Shown here: in pieces, positions 7,804 to 16,927 of the stretch
How positions within the stretch are numbered: position 1 is the first letter of the stretch
How the letters are laid out: the number at the start of each line of letters is the position of its first letter
NCBI RefSeq assembly: GCF_025264685.1
Contig: NZ_CP073721.1
Coordinates: 3,525,001-3,589,000, forward strand
Direction: 5' to 3'
Source: Dactylosporangium roseum
GTDB taxonomy: Bacteria; Actinomycetota; Actinomycetes; Mycobacteriales; Micromonosporaceae
DNA length: 64,000 bases
The notes under the pieces: generated by a model
Databases searched by the model: none
What the model was told of the DNA's origin: nothing
What the model saw: only the letters and a program-made list of their open reading frames with translations
Position numbers and translations under genes: made by a program

Positions 7804-9146
7804 GCCGCGCCTCCGGGCAGGCCCGGCTCGGTGCTCCTGCGGATGGACTCGGGCGCGGCCCTGAGGTCGTAGAGGGCGTAGAGCCCGACGACGGCGAAGC
7901 AGGCGGCCGGGACGACGAAGGAGATCGCCGCGCTCGTCTTGTCCACGAGTTTGCCCTGTGCGAGCGGCATGATCGCGCCGCCAACGATGGCCATCACGAG
8001 GCCGGCGGCGCCGAACTTGGTCGCTGGCCCGAGTCCTTTGAGGGCAACGCCGTAGATCGTCGGGAACATGAGCGACAGGCAGAAGGACAGGGCGACCACG
8101 GCGAGGACTCCGGCGAGGTTAGGACTCGAGATCGCGAACATGCAGAGCCCCACCGCCAGGAAGGCCAGCACGGCGAGCACTTTGGTGGCGCGCACGCGAC
8201 CGATCACCCACGTCATCAGGAAGCGCGCTCCGAGGAAGACGAGCAAGCTGGCCTGAAGGTAGGCGCCGCCCTTCTGCAGGCTGCCGCCCAGTGCCTGCTG
8301 CACATACTGGATCAGAAACGTCCAGGTGCACACCTGAGCCGCGATGTTCGCAAACTGGGCGATCACCCCGAGGCGGTACCGCTTGCTGCGCCACAGCACG
8401 CCGAACAGGTGGCCGATGCCGCCGATGTGCGGGCCGGCATCGGGAAACTCCTCGACGATCGTCGGCGCCTTCTGGCTCGCGATAGCGACGGCGATGAGTA
8501 CCAGGAGGAGGCCCAGCCCCAGGTAAGGGGCCATCACGGCGCCGAGCTCGGCGGCGCGGATGGCGTGCAGTTGGTCCTGACTCAGCGACGCGATGTCGAC
8601 CGGTTCCGCGAGTTTGGGCAGGATGAGGGTCGATGCCAGCAGCACACCGATGTTCGTTCCCAGCGGATTGAATGCCTGGGCGAAGTTCAGCCGCCGGGTC
8701 GCCGTCTCTTCCGGGCCGAGCGACATGACGTACGGGTTCGCGGAGGTCTCCAGGATCGAGCACCCGGCGGCCATCGCAAACAGGGCAAGCAGGAACGCCT
8801 CGTACGTCATGATCTTGCTTGCCGGATAGAAGAGGAAGGCGCCCAACGCCGCCAGCCCCAGTCCGGTGAGGATTCCCGTCTTGTAGCCGAAGCGCTGGTT
8901 GATAAAGGCCGCTGGGAGCGCGAGCAGGAAGTAGGCGCCGAAGTAGGCCAACTGGACGAGCGACGCCTGGAAGGTACTCATCTCGAAGATGCGCTTGAAG
9001 CCCGCCACCATCGGCGTGGTCAGGTCCTGCGCGATGCCCCAAGCGGTGAAACAGCCGACCAGAGCAATGAAGAGCAGTAGCATCCCACGGCCGAGCAGCG
9101 GCGGCCGCTTTCCCTGCTCGTCTTCATCCGCTAGTGGCGGCGCCAT
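7800..9146 (-). CDS. fucP: FucP-type sugar:H+ symporter (MFS)
   Basis: About 448 residues with twelve predicted membrane helices, typical of the FHS/FucP branch of the major facilitator superfamily. Visible signatures are GCFTAWGIAQDLTTPMV in helix 1, RFGYKTGILTGLGLAALGAFLF, and ILETSANPYVMSLGP, whose Glu corresponds to the substrate-binding Glu of E. coli FucP. Substrate could be fucose or another hexose; sequence alone does not decide. I chose ATG 9146 (MAPPLADEDE); a GTG at 9161 is the alternative. It is the first gene of a two-gene operon with the sugar-binding lipoprotein, overlapping it by 4 nt. Upstream lies only transposase debris, so the promoter is within about 50 nt. Confidence 0.85.
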   Translation of the reverse strand: MAPPLADEDEQGKRPPLLGRGMLLLFIALVGCFTAWGIAQDLTTPMVAGFKRIFEMSTFQASLVQLAYFGAYFLLALPAAFINQRFGYKTGILTGLGLAALGAFLFYPASKIMTYEAFLLALFAMAAGCSILETSANPYVMSLGPEETATRRLNFAQAFNPLGTNIGVLLASTLILPKLAEPVDIASLSQDQLHAIRAAELGAVMAPYLGLGLLLVLIAVAIASQKAPTIVEEFPDAGPHIGGIGHLFGVLWRSKRYRLGVIAQFANIAAQVCTWTFLIQYVQQALGGSLQKGGAYLQASLLVFLGARFLMTWVIGRVRATKVLAVLAFLAVGLCMFAISSPNLAGVLAVVALSFCLSLMFPTIYGVALKGLGPATKFGAAGLVMAIVGGAIMPLAQGKLVDKTSAAISFVVPAACFAVVGLYALYDLRAAPESIRRSTEPGLPGGAA

Positions 9147-9239
9147 GCTGGCCGTCGGCACTCCTTCCGTGAATCGCGCGCACCGGTGTGCGTGTCACGT
9201 GCGCGCCGTAACCCGGCCCGCACGGCACGGGTACGACCT

Positions 9240-9950
9240 AGCATGGAGGCAAGCCTGCACGGTTGCGCCGCCACGCGGGGCGCAAACCCTGGAAATCGCC
9301 CGGGATCCCGCTGGCCCCATTGCCGTATTCGACAGCTCGTGTGGGTGGCGGCCCCGTGTTCGAAGGCCCGCACGCCTTGTGCCTGCCGAAAGTGGTATCC
9401 GGCCAGGTCAGGCCTGTTGGGCTCGTTGACCGCCCAGAGCAGCCGGCTCCGGGCCCGTCCATCTGTGCGTGGCAGCGACCGGCGGGCGTTGCGGAGCACC
9501 GTGGCGGCTTCAGCGGTGGCCTGGTCGAGCAGACCGGCCAGCTCGCCGGTGATCCGCGCAACAGTCCGGTGGGCCTCCGCGCGGGCTGCCGCACCTCGCA
9601 GGTGCAGGCTCAGGGCGATCGCGCCGACCCGCGTGGCGGCGGCGCGGCCACAGCCGTGGAACCTCATGCGGGGTGCGGCGCCCACTGTCTTGATCCGCTG
9701 CACCAGCCGGCCGATCTTCACCACTGCCCTCTCGAGGAGGCAGGAGTCGGTCGGGTACTGCACGTTCGCCGACACCACGGTGGTGTCGGCGCGAACTTTC
9801 CCCGTCTTCGCCACCCCTGGCCGCGACCGCTGTGGCGATGAGTTCCTCGTTGAGTTCGGCCACCGCCTATTCCCCGCACCGGGTCGTGATCTTCATCAGT
9901 GTCGTCGGGTGCGGCACCCGGCTGTCGGGGGCACAGCCGAACACGCCGAC
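9240..9950 (-). pseudogene. ISNCY-like transposase remnant
   Basis: Minus-strand fragments of a transposase. The order is VPHPTTLMKITTRCGE then a TAG stop, AVAELNEELIATAV, and in another frame GKVRADTTVVSANVQYPTDSCLL followed by AVVKIGRLVQRI. The RADTTVV segment with its catalytic-type Asp and the YPTDS segment are characteristic of actinobacterial ISNCY-like enzymes. An in-frame stop, a frameshift near 9815 and loss of both ends make it inactive. Its right side abuts the fucP promoter region. Confidence 0.65.
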
Positions 9951-9960
9951 AACCATCAAT

Positions 9961-10167
9961 CTACTTATTCAGGCCGAAGTAAATAGGAAACCGGGCCGCA
10001 GCGAGCAGCGCGAGCGCCGCGACGACCGGCGCCGCGGAGAACAGGATGAGGCTCAATGTCACGTAGACGAGCGGTGCTCGCTCCCTATCGCCAGCGGCCT
10101 CGCTCGCCCTACAATGCCAGGAAGAGCGGAGCCGGATCGGCTTGCCGCTCCAGGTCGCCGGTGGCAT
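9961..10167 (-). CDS. Possible small membrane protein
   Basis: 68 codons, the last 35 of which form one long hydrophobic stretch (LVYVTLSLILFSAAPVVAALALLAAA) ending in FPIYFGLNK. The surrounding 250 nt is less GC-rich than the rest of the window, suggesting foreign origin. There is no clear ribosome binding site and no family I recognise. It could equally be the C-terminal end of a truncated transporter. Confidence 0.25.
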   Translation of the reverse strand: MPPATWSGKPIRLRSSWHCRASEAAGDRERAPLVYVTLSLILFSAAPVVAALALLAAARFPIYFGLNK

Positions 10168-10228
10168 CAGCTAGCTAGGTTCATTCTCAAATGTGGCTGA
10201 TGCTGGTCGCGCTCGATCCTGGACCTGA

Positions 10229-10630
10229 TCACCGGGTGGCGGCTCGAATGCCTGCGACGAGCGCGGCAACCAGTAGCACGAGCACGAGCACGAGCAATAC
10301 AACAGGAAGCAGCAATAGCGTCAATATCAAGATCAACACCACAGCAAGTTTCACCTCGGGGCTTGCGCCCGACCAGGCACCCTTGACCGCGGCCCAGACA
10401 GGGTTCTTTCCCAGCAGCTTGGCTTTCAGCCCCTCGACGATCGCCTGCGTGGTGGGCCCTCGGCTCGCCACAAAATTGTTCAGATCGTCAGCCCAGTGCT
10501 CCACCGTCCGTGACGCCTTCGCAGTAGCGTACTGCAAGGCCGCTTCTCGCAGGTCACTTAGCGCGGGTGCGAGGCTCGTCGCCGCGGGGGCGCCCTTGGT
10601 CGCGCCGCTGGCGGTGCTCGATGGTGTCAT
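10229..10630 (-). CDS. Small membrane protein of unknown function
   Basis: 133 residues. The first 90 are soluble, with an Ala-rich start, a helical middle (LSDLREAALQYATAKASRTVEHWADDLNNFV) and SPEVK before the membrane part. The C-terminal 40 residues are almost entirely Leu/Val/Ile/Ala (LILTLLLLPVVLLVLVLVLL), enough for a hairpin of two helices or one long one. The ATG overlaps the stop of the preceding frame by 4 nt. I do not recognise the family; the layout of an amphipathic helix plus a membrane tail resembles small actinobacterial envelope proteins. Confidence 0.55.
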   Translation of the reverse strand: MTPSSTASGATKGAPAATSLAPALSDLREAALQYATAKASRTVEHWADDLNNFVASRGPTTQAIVEGLKAKLLGKNPVWAAVKGAWSGASPEVKLAVVLILILTLLLLPVVLLVLVLVLLVAALVAGIRAATR

Positions 10631-11088
10631 GTCTTGGTCTCCTCTGCAAGACTACCCCCACGGTGCAAGCGGACGCTGGAAAATGGTTTGGCGCGAGAAC
10701 CACCCCGTTTAGACTGCGAACGGTCTTGTTCACTCTTTATGGCAGTCCATGCTTCGTTTGGCCCCAAGCTGTCTAACGTCTCTCCGGCCTCGGCAAGCTC
10801 GTCTCGTTGCTTAAGGACATGGACCCAATCTCGCGTTTCGCGCCCGGTCGACGCTGGCCCGCTCTGATTGCACGGCGTTGCGTTCGACGGGGTAGATCCG
10901 GACTCGCCGGTGTTCGTTGTCGAGCTGGCCGTGCCGGGCGAGGTGATCCTGCCATGTTGGGCACTGATCGATCGGCTTGGCGGCAAGCTGCCATGAACCG
11001 ATTTGGTCGGCTTCCGGCTACGCTCAGAAACACTCAGCCGCTTGGCAGCCTCTAAGTACGTGTAGAAGTTCTCGTCGTTGAGTTCCAA
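10627..11088 (-). CDS. Hypothetical protein, possibly a damaged DNA-binding gene
   Basis: 153 codons, overlapping the next gene as ATGA. The opening FYTYLEAAKRLSVSERS resembles the start of a helix-turn-helix excisionase-type domain, but the remainder is Ser/Pro/Thr-rich in this frame. Another frame in the middle reads HLARHGQLDNEHRRVRIYPVERN, which looks more like real protein, so the gene may carry a frameshift near 10960. It sits next to an integrase remnant, where an excisionase would be expected. Weak call. Confidence 0.3.
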   Translation of the reverse strand: MELNDENFYTYLEAAKRLSVSERSRKPTKSVHGSLPPSRSISAQHGRITSPGTASSTTNTGESGSTPSNATPCNQSGPASTGRETRDWVHVLKQRDELAEAGETLDSLGPNEAWTAIKSEQDRSQSKRGGSRAKPFSSVRLHRGGSLAEETKT

Positions 11089-11184
11089 CCCGAGCCTCCG
11101 TTCCGTGACCGTCGTTGCAGAGGGTAACGGTCGGCGGCATCCGAACCCGAATGGCGATTCGCGTTGATTGATGCGATTTGGCGC

Positions 11185-11211
11185 GGTTGAGGGGTTCGAG
11201 TCCCCTCAACC
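11185..11211 (+). repeat. tRNA T-arm-like perfect hairpin beside an integrase remnant
   Basis: GGTTGAGGGG, loop TTCGAGT, CCCCTCAACC: a 10-bp perfect stem containing the GGTTCGAGTCCC-type T-loop sequence of tRNA genes. No complete tRNA surrounds it. It lies at the 3' end of a tyrosine integrase remnant, so it may be what is left of an attachment site derived from a tRNA 3' end. Confidence 0.4.
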
Positions 11212-11545
11212 AGTGGGCCGTTCCGCCCCTGGTTGGGGCCGCGTGTGATGACTGACGGTAGCTTCTGTTGGAGCGGATGCGGTTCGCCGGTGAGCGCGGT
11301 TGTCGCTGCGGCGACCTCGTGGACGCCCGCGCGCACGTAGGCGGCGGTCGGGCCGGCATCGTTGCGGCCGGTGTGCCCGGCGAACGCGCGAGCAACGGCG
11401 TAGCTGAAGTTGCGTTCGACCCAGGTTTGGGTCGTGTGGCGCAGCCAGTGTCTGCTGATGTGCTGTGTGGCGACCCAGGGGAGGCCGCCACTGTTGCGTT
11501 GGGAATGGGAGGCCGTACGGCTCCGCCCGCGGCGTGACATCGGTG
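11206..11545 (-). pseudogene. Tyrosine integrase, C-terminal remnant
   Basis: Minus-strand sequence gives the C-terminal catalytic part of a phage-type integrase: ISRHWLRHTTQTWVERN (the His-x-Leu-Arg box), VARAFAGHTGRNDAG (second His) and TAAYVRAGVHEVAAATTALTGEPHPL with the candidate nucleophile Tyr. The N-terminal two thirds are absent or scrambled into other frames upstream (11550-11800). The frame runs on past the usual end into the tRNA-like hairpin, so the normal stop is also lost. It marks an old integrative element. Confidence 0.6.
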
Positions 11546-12007
11546 GATTGGGGGCTCAGGGTGTGGGGGTTCGACTCGTCGAGCGCGAACTCGTGTCGCC
11601 TCCGATAGATGGAGCTGGCTTCGGATGATGATCGGCGGCCTCGTCCGGCGAGCGGGCTTCGAGGTGCGGGTGGCCGCCGCAACGATCGTGTGCAGATCGT
11701 CCCCGTCGAGGGGTCGAGGTTCCCCAGCTTTCTCGGCACCCCTTGGCACCTCCCGATCATTCAGTCGATCGGGGAGGGTGGGCAAGTGTTCACACACTCC
11801 AGTACCGTCCAACCTCCGCCGCCGGGTAGGCCCGACTTCGCTGCGCTGTACGGGACATACGACCGAACCGGCGAGCCCCGCTTCACACCAAGGACCGCGT
11901 CCGCTGAGGTGGTGTACGACTCGCCCACTTTGAGTGGGGATGCCGGAATGGGAACGGCCACCGCTTGATCCTTCGAACTGACCAAAGATCGAAGGAGAGA
12001 CCAAGCG
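11546..12007. other. Degenerate region upstream of an IS256 transposase
   Basis: No intact gene. The left half may hold frame-shuffled upstream integrase sequence on the minus strand (an Asp-Asp-Leu-His-Thr-Ile-Val stretch reads well near 11680). The right end has CTTTGATCCTTC-like and GATCGAAGGAGAGACC sequence just before the transposase start at 12008; GAAGGAG is its ribosome binding site. The element's terminal repeat should lie in 11900-12000 but I could not confirm it. Confidence 0.4.
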
Positions 12008-12872
12008 ATGGCCGCACCTGTGAGTGTGGACGGTGCCGCGTTCCTGCGCGAGCACATCGAGTCCGCGTCACCCGATCTGCTGCGCACGATGGTGAAAACG
12101 TTCGCCGAAGCGCTGATGTCCGCCGAGGCCGACGCGTTGTGCGGCGCGGCGTACGGCGAGCGCAGCGATGAGCGGGTCAACTCCCGCAACGGCTACCGGC
12201 CGCGGGACTGGGACACCCGCGCGGGCACAGTCGAGCTGGCGATCCCGAAGCTGCGCCACGGCTCCTATTTCCCGGACTGGCTGCTGACCCACCGCCGCCG
12301 CGCCGAGCAGGCCCTGGTGTCGGTCGTGGCCACCGCGTATCTGCTGGGGTCTCGACCCGGCGGGTGGAGAAACTCGTCGAGCAGCTCGGCGTCGCCTCGC
12401 TGTCGCGCAGCCAGGTCTCGAAGATGGCCGCCCATCTGGACGCGCAGGTCGAGGCGTTCCGCTCCCGGCCCCTGGACGCGGCGCACTACACGTTCGTGTG
12501 GATGGACGCCCTCGTGATCAAGGTCCGCGAGCACGGCCGGACGGTCAACGTCCACGCCCTGGTCGCGGTCGGGGTCAACGCCGACGGCCAGCGTGAAGTC
12601 CTCGGCCTGGACGTCGCCTCCGACGAGGACGGCGCCGGCCGGCTGGCTGGCGTTCCTGCGCTCGCTGACCGCCCGCGGGCTGTCCGGCGTCAAGCTTGTA
12701 ATCTCCGACGCCCACCGCGGCCTAGTCTCCGCCATCGGCGCTGCGCTGCCTGGTGCGTCCTGGCAGCGCTGCCGCACCCACTACCTGCGCAACCTGCTCG
12801 CGAAAGTCCCGAAAACGGCGCAGCCGTGGGTGGCCACCCTGGTCCGCACGGTCTTCGACCAGCCCGACGCCG
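12008..12872 (+). pseudogene. IS256-family transposase, second type, truncated
   Basis: A different mutator-type transposase from the one at 482. It starts MAAPVSVDGAAFL after GAAGGAG. It shows YGERSDERVNSRNGYRPRDWDTRAGTVE, then after a frameshift near 12348 (GGGG where five G are expected) VEKLVEQLGVASLSRSQVS and HYTFVWMDAL (first catalytic Asp). After another frameshift near 12645 it reads VKLVISDAHRGL (second Asp) and WQRCRTHYLRNLL. It ends abruptly at FDQPDA near 12872, joined to the C-terminus of the MgtA-type gene on the other strand, so the catalytic Glu region and the right end of the element are missing. Confidence 0.8.
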
Positions 12873-15361
12873 CGAGGTAGCAGGCAACCATGATCGTGAG
12901 CGCGGCGAAGAAGCCGCCGGGTAGGGGATGGAATCCCAGCACGTTGGCGAGGGGGGTGGCGGGCAGCAGCGTACCGACGGTGACCACGCCGAGGGCGGCG
13001 AGGGTCAGCGGGAGGCTGGGGTGGCTACGGAAGAACGGGATGTGGCGGGTGCGGATGGCGAAGATGACCAGGGTCTGGGTGGCGAGGGACTCGACGAACC
13101 AGCCGGTGCGGAACTGGGCCGGTCCGGAATGGAACACCCACAGCATGACGGCAAAAGTGGCGAAGTCGAACACCGAACTGAACGGCCCGAAGTAGAGCAT
13201 GAAGCGGCGGATGAACCGGATGTCCCAGTGCGACGGGCGGCGTAGCTGCTCCTCGTCGACATTGTCGGTGGGGATGGCGAGTTGGCTGGTGTCGTAGAGC
13301 AGGTTGTTGAGCAGGATCTGGGAGGGCAGCATCGGCAGGAACTTCAGGAACATCGACGCGCCCGCGGCGCTGAACATGTTGCCGAAGTTGCTGGACGTGC
13401 CCATCAGGACGTACTTGACGGTGTTGGCGAAGATCCGTCGGCCCTCGGCGACACCGTCGGCCAGGATTTCTCCAGCAGGATGACGTCGGCGGCGTCCTTG
13501 GCCACGTCGGTGGCCGAGTCGACCGAGATGCCGACATCCGCCGCGTGCAGGGCGAGGGCGTCGTTGACCCCGTCGCCGAGGAATGCCACGGCCCGCCCGG
13601 TCATGCGTTGGAGCCGCACGATGCGTGCCTTGTGTTCGGGGCTGACCCGGGCGAACACTGTTGTGGTCGTGATCGCCGCCGCGAGGTGCGGGTCGTCGAG
13701 GTTGTCGATGTCCGCACCGGTCAGTGTCGTGCCGGCGGGCAGGCCGACGTCCTGGCAGACCTTGGCGGCCACCGCCGGGTTGTCCCCGGTGACGATCTTC
13801 ACCGTGATGCCGAGCGTGGCGAGACGGCCCAGCGCGGCTGCCGCGTCGGGCTTGGGCGGGTCCAGGAAGACCAGCAGGCCGGCCAGCCGCAGGCTGTGTT
13901 CTTCGGCCGTGGTGAGTTGGGTGAGGCCGGGAGCGGGGCGGGTGGCGACACCCGGTTGCCGGCCGTGAACTCGGCGGCCAGGGCCGTCGCGGCGGTGGCC
14001 GGCACGTTGACGCAACACTCCAGGACGGCCTCCGGCGCACCCTTGGTGACCATCGTCTGAGCGCCGTGCTGGTCACGGACGAGCACGGACGCCATGCGCC
14101 GTTCGTGGTCGAACGGCAGGGTCGACAGCCGGGTGTCCCCGGCCACGGCAACGTGCTGGCTCAGCGCGGCCGGCGAGTCCCACAGCGCCATGTCGAGGGG
14201 ATTGCCGCCGATCGCACGGCCGTCCTCGACGGCGGCTTCGGTGCAGGTCAGACCCCACCGCAACGGTGCGTCGGGGGAATCCGGATCGGTGGCGCCGGCG
14301 CGCATGAAGCTGATCCGGCCCTGGGTCAGGGTGCCGGTCTTGTCGGTGAACAGGGTGTCGACGTCGCCGAGGTCCTCGATGCAGACCAGGCGTTTGACCA
14401 GGACCTTGCGCCGGGCCATCTGCCGGGACCCGGCGGCCAGGCTCATCGACACCACCGCGGGCAGCAGCTGCGGGGTGATTCCCACCGCGATGGCCAGGGA
14501 GAACAGCAGCGCTTCGAGGATCGGCCGGTGCAGCACCACGTTGATGACGAAGATCGAGGTGGTGAGACCGGCGGCGACGTAGACCAGCAGCATCGAGAAC
14601 CGTCGCAACCCGGCCTGGAACTGCGTCTCGATCGGGTGGCCGCCCAGGCCCCTCGCGATGCACCCGAACTGCGTGCGCGTCCCCGTTGCCGTCACCACCC
14701 CACGCCCGCTCCCAGCGTGTACCACGGTGCCCATCAGCGCGCAGCCGGACAGCCCGGCCAGCGGCGTGCCAGCCGGCACCGGAGCGGTGTTCTTGTCGAC
14801 CGGCAGCGACTCGCCGGTCAGCACCGACTCGTCACACTCCAGCCCGGATGCCTCCAGCAGCCTGATGTCAGCCGGCACCACGTCACCCAGCCGCAGGTCG
14901 ACGACATCACCCGGGACCAGCGCGGTCACGTCCACCGCGACCGGATGCCCGCCGCGCACGGCCAGCGCCCGATGGCTGATCTTCGAGTGCAGCGCCTCGG
15001 CCGCCTTCTCCGCCCGGTACTCGTTGACCAGTCCCAGACCGACGGACAGCGCCAGAATCACCCCGATGATGATCGCGTCGCTGCGCTCACCGACGAAGTA
15101 CGACGCCACCGCGGCGACCAGCAACAGCACCAACAGCGGGGAACGCACCTGATGCCACAGCACCGGCAACAGCCGAGCCCGGTGCGTGGAGACCGCGTTG
15201 CGCCCGTACCGGGCCAATCGGCGCGCCGCCTCCCCGGCCGACAGCCCGCCGTGGCCCACGCCGAGGCCGTGCAGCACCTGCTCGGCGGGCAGTGCCGCGG
15301 CCCTGGACACGTCCAACCCGGACTCGAAGAGCTTAGGCAGCGCCCCGCCGGTCACCGTCAC
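12873..15361 (-). pseudogene. MgtA/MgtB-type Mg2+ P-type ATPase, frameshifted and truncated
   Basis: Minus-strand gene for a magnesium-importing P3B-type ATPase. In order: PLLVLLLVAAVASYF (first helices), DESVLTGESLPVDKN (actuator TGES), VGITPQLLPAVV (ion-binding helix 4), TLFTDKTGTLTQG (phosphorylated Asp) and FLGDGVNDALALHAAD (hinge). The C-terminal helices follow, including NFGNMFSAAGASMFLKFLPMLPSQILLNN and SVFDFATFAVMLWVF, both typical of MgtA. Frame changes occur near 13950 and 13465, the second looking like a slippage deletion in GCTGGCC-type repeats. About 15-20 residues are lost at the C-terminus, where the gene runs into the truncated IS256 element. The start at 15361 is plausible. 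Probably non-functional. Confidence 0.82.
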
Positions 15362-15655
15362 GATCGCCGACCATTCAACCCGGTACCCCCGCCCGCCTTT
15401 ACTGCCGTCACACCGTCAGCCTGCCACGCACGCCCCCGGTGGATCAGGGCCGCTCGCCCGGACCGGCCGGGACCAACGAACCACGAGCGTTCGAAGCTGG
15501 CTGGCCGAAAAGAGCTGTTATGCGCCTCATGCACCTGATTCGGGTCGAAATGGGGACCTTCGGCCCTGCCATCCGCGCTGAGATCGAGCAACGGTTGAGT
15601 TTGAACGGGGCCGAAAACGCTACTCCTCGACTGCGAACACGTACGGAGCAAGCCG

Positions 15656-16519
15656 ATGAAAACCTTCTTCATTGCCGTCGTCGTCATCCTGGTCCTCATC
15701 ACGCTGGCGCTGGCGGTGCGAATCGTCAAGCAGTACGAACGCGGCGTGCTGTTCCGCCTTGGCCGGGTCATCGGCGCCCGCAAACCCGGACTGCGGCTAA
15801 TCATCCCGATTGTCGACCAGCTGCACCGGGTATCGCTGCGCATCATCACGATGCCGATCCAGTCCCAGGGCATCATCACCCGCGACAACGTCAGCGTCGA
15901 CGTCTCCGCAGTCGCCTACTTCCGCGTCGTCGACGCGGTGAAGTCGGTTGTCGCTATCGAGAACGTCCAGGCGGCGATCAACCAGATCGCCCAGACCACG
16001 CTGCGCAAGGTCGTCGGTCAGCACACCCTCGACGAGACACTGTCCGAAACCGACCGCATCAACATCGGCATCCGCGAGATCCTGGACGTCACGACCAGTG
16101 AATGGGGCGTCGAGGTGACCCTGGTCGAGCTCAAGGACATCCAGCTACCCGAAACCATGAAACGCGCGATGGCCAAGCAGGCAGAAGCCGAACGCGAGAA
16201 GCGCGCAAAGATCATCAACGCCGAAGGGGAATCCCTCGCCGCCGCCGCCCTCGGCGACGCCTCCGACACCATGATGGCCCACCCCCTCGCCCTGCAGCTG
16301 CGCAACCTGCAGAGCCTCGTCGAGATCGGCGTGGACAAAAACACCACCGTAGTGTTCCCCGCACCGCTGATGAGCACCATCGGAGAGCTCGGCTCCTTCC
16401 TGACCCGTGAGGCCACCGCCGCCGCGTCCCGGACCGTACCGTCCGGCGTTACCAAACTGACCCCGGTGGTCGTCGCGCCGACTGGAGCATCCGAGGCGGC
16501 CGCCGCACCTGCGAGGTAG
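15656..16519 (+). CDS. Slipin (SPFH/band 7 membrane protein), copy 1
   Basis: 287 residues. A single N-terminal membrane helix (about residues 3-24) is followed by a band 7/SPFH domain: [81 protein letters not shown], then a helical region rich in Glu, Lys and Ala ([13 protein letters not shown]) and an Ala-rich tail. Slipins oligomerise at the membrane and are linked to membrane microdomains and stress. The start ATG at 15656 follows GGAGCAAGCCG. It diverges from the broken mgtA gene across about 290 nt. A paralogue lies at 36293-37120 beside a BrkB gene. Confidence 0.9.
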   Translation: MKTFFIAVVVILVLITLALAVRIVKQYERGVLFRLGRVIGARKPGLRLIIPIVDQLHRVSLRIITMPIQSQGIITRDNVSVDVSAVAYFRVVDAVKSVVAIENVQAAINQIAQTTLRKVVGQHTLDETLSETDRINIGIREILDVTTSEWGVEVTLVELKDIQLPETMKRAMAKQAEAEREKRAKIINAEGESLAAAALGDASDTMMAHPLALQLRNLQSLVEIGVDKNTTVVFPAPLMSTIGELGSFLTREATAAASRTVPSGVTKLTPVVVAPTGASEAAAAPAR

Positions 16520-16927
16520 CGCAACCGCGGGGGAGGTCATGGTCAGATCGCCGCAGGGCGGGTGGTTCACCCGGAGCAGTGGCGCCCACGGATCGGTCGA
16601 GCATGCTCACCTCGATCGCTTTGTAGATCCCGGAATGGTCGGTGATACCGGCCCGCGGGACCGTGACGCCCGGCCGGGCGGCGAAGACCTTGTCGAAGGC
16701 GGTCTCGGCGCCCTCGTCGTGCGAGGTGGCCTCGACGTACATCGGCGGCACGGGGCGGGAGCGCCAACGGCCGTCGTCTCATTCGGCGGTGCCGGGCACG
16801 CGGAACAGGGCGCGCTGGACCAGAGCGGGATGCCTGGGCGATCGCGGCGACGGCCGCGCCGGCGTCGATGACCAGCTGGGCGGTCCGTTCGGCGACCGGA
16901 CGGTGGCCGTGGGAACGGCGTGGTAGG
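16520..16927. other. Degenerate region between slipin and GAF-ANTAR genes
   Basis: About 400 nt with no intact gene. On the minus strand, stretches such as MYVEATSHDEGAETAFDK and RTAQLVIDAGAAVAAIAQ look like fragments of real protein in different frames, suggesting one or two decayed short genes, but I cannot name a family. Confidence 0.35.

Noticed and set aside
11185..11211. A complete tRNA gene
   Set aside because: Only the T-arm-like hairpin is present; no acceptor, D or anticodon stems can be drawn around it.
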